A stretch of DNA of 5,634 bases from NCBI GenBank assembly GCA_003485015.1, contig DNCN01000025.1, positions 1 to 5,634 on the forward strand, given 5' to 3'. The position numbers and the translations under genes are program-made. The DNA is from a bacterium. Lineage in GTDB: Bacteria > UBA9089. The notes beneath the pieces were generated by a model that was not told where the DNA came from, did not search any database, and saw only the letters and a list, made by a program, of their open reading frames with translations. Below are positions 5,137 through 5,634 of the stretch, piece by piece (within the stretch, counting starts at the first letter, position 1; each line of letters opens with the position of its first letter).

Positions 5137-5634
5137 TTAGCTCCTCTTCTCTAATCTATTCATCAAACCAAGGAGTAACCCCAAGGCTAAAAAAGCACCG
5201 GGAGGAAGAATCATAACCAGAAAAGGTAGATACCCTGGACCAAAGAGGGAGTAGGCAAAGATAGTCCCATTTCCCAGGATTTCACGGATCCCTCCCAGAA
5301 CGAAGAGGGATAAGGTAAACCCTACTCCCATACCGAGTCCATCGACCAAAGAGTTTAGAACCGGATGTCTTGAAGCAAAGGCCTCAGCGCGGCCAAGGAT
5401 AATGCAATTGACCACGATGAGGGGGATGAATAGACCCAGGGCTTTATATAGCTTATAAGAGATCCCCGCAATGATAAAGTCGACTATGGTTACAAAGGTG
5501 GCGATGATTACAATAAAAACGGGAATTCTAATCTTGGGTGGGATAATCCTACGGATGAGGGAAATTACCACATTCGAAGAGACCAAGACAAAGGTAGCTG
5601 CTAGCCCCATCGCCAGTCCATTGATAGCTGAGGT
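5137..5634 (-). CDS. rnfE: Rnf electron transport complex subunit E (5' end outside window)
   Basis: Integral membrane subunit of the Rnf complex, which couples electron transfer between reduced ferredoxin and NAD+ to Na+ or H+ export. The reading frame stays open to the right edge: codons upstream of the first visible ATG (5610) read TSAINGLA and run straight into MGLAATFVLV, a conserved RnfE stretch, so that ATG is internal and the true start lies outside. 165 residues are visible, ending in TAA at 5139-5137; full-length family members are usually about 195-230 residues, so roughly the first 35 or more are missing. The visible part is a series of hydrophobic segments and includes VVNCIILGRAEAFA (visible residues 74-87), whose Cys is one of the RnfA/RnfE cysteines that in the related NqrD/E pair hold an iron-sulfur centre between the subunits, and GMGVGFTLSLFVLGGIRE. 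The second expected Cys lies upstream. rnfA follows after 2 bases, so the two are surely cotranscribed. Confidence 0.95.
   Translation of the reverse strand, partial: TSAINGLAMGLAATFVLVSSNVVISLIRRIIPPKIRIPVFIVIIATFVTIVDFIIAGISYKLYKALGLFIPLIVVNCIILGRAEAFASRHPVLNSLVDGLGMGVGFTLSLFVLGGIREILGNGTIFAYSLFGPGYLPFLVMILPPGAFLALGLLLGLMNRLEKRS
5141..5146 (-). promoter_or_regulatory. Ribosome binding site of rnfA, inside the end of rnfE
   Basis: GAGGAG on the minus strand, 6 bases before the rnfA ATG (5134-5132). It lies within the last codons of rnfE, which suggests translational coupling of the two paired membrane subunits and supports this start for rnfA. Confidence 0.75.

Noticed and set aside
5137..5610. 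ATG at 5610 as the start of rnfE
   Set aside because: The frame continues upstream to the window edge with conserved RnfE residues, and no Shine-Dalgarno sequence precedes this ATG.

Overview
The window is a 5.6 kb piece of an anaerobic bacterial chromosome. Every gene I can support reads on the minus strand, so transcription runs from the right edge to the left. The Rnf complex (ferredoxin:NAD+ oxidoreductase), a multi-cluster RnfB of the kind found in anaerobes, and an LL-diaminopimelate aminotransferase instead of the acylated lysine route all point to an anaerobic, possibly deep-branching or uncultivated, bacterium. I cannot name the phylum from this sequence.

Layout, in transcription order. 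(1) Positions 5634-3748 hold the end of an rnf operon: rnfE (5' part outside the window), rnfA and rnfB, packed with gaps of 2 and 19 bases. The E-A-B order fits an rnfCDGEAB arrangement, so C, D and G are expected beyond the right edge. (2) A 150-base gap (3747-3598) holds a strong bulged hairpin. (3) dapB (3597-2791) and a dapL-type aminotransferase (2794-1628) overlap by 4 bases and encode consecutive steps of diaminopimelate/lysine synthesis. (4) A 120-base gap (1627-1508) holds a Shine-Dalgarno sequence with no start codon, an extended -10 promoter element inside a 7-bp inverted repeat, and a second inverted repeat. (5) A stand-alone gene (1507-425) encodes a protein with a type I restriction enzyme R-subunit-like PD-(D/E)XK nuclease domain and a separate C-terminal domain. 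(6) The left 424 bases have no convincing gene but contain several inverted repeats.

How the genes work together: RnfE and RnfA are paired membrane subunits and RnfB is the iron-sulfur ferredoxin-side subunit of an ion-pumping complex linking reduced ferredoxin and NAD+. DapB and DapL turn the DapA product into LL-diaminopimelate for cell wall and lysine. The nuclease-like gene is unrelated to either, is visibly more A+T-rich in the stretches I counted, and appears to have its own promoter, so it is probably an accessory gene placed downstream of a housekeeping operon. I see no CRISPR array, tRNA, rRNA, transposase or complete novel multi-gene system. The most interesting parts are the two intergenic regions and the orphan nuclease gene.
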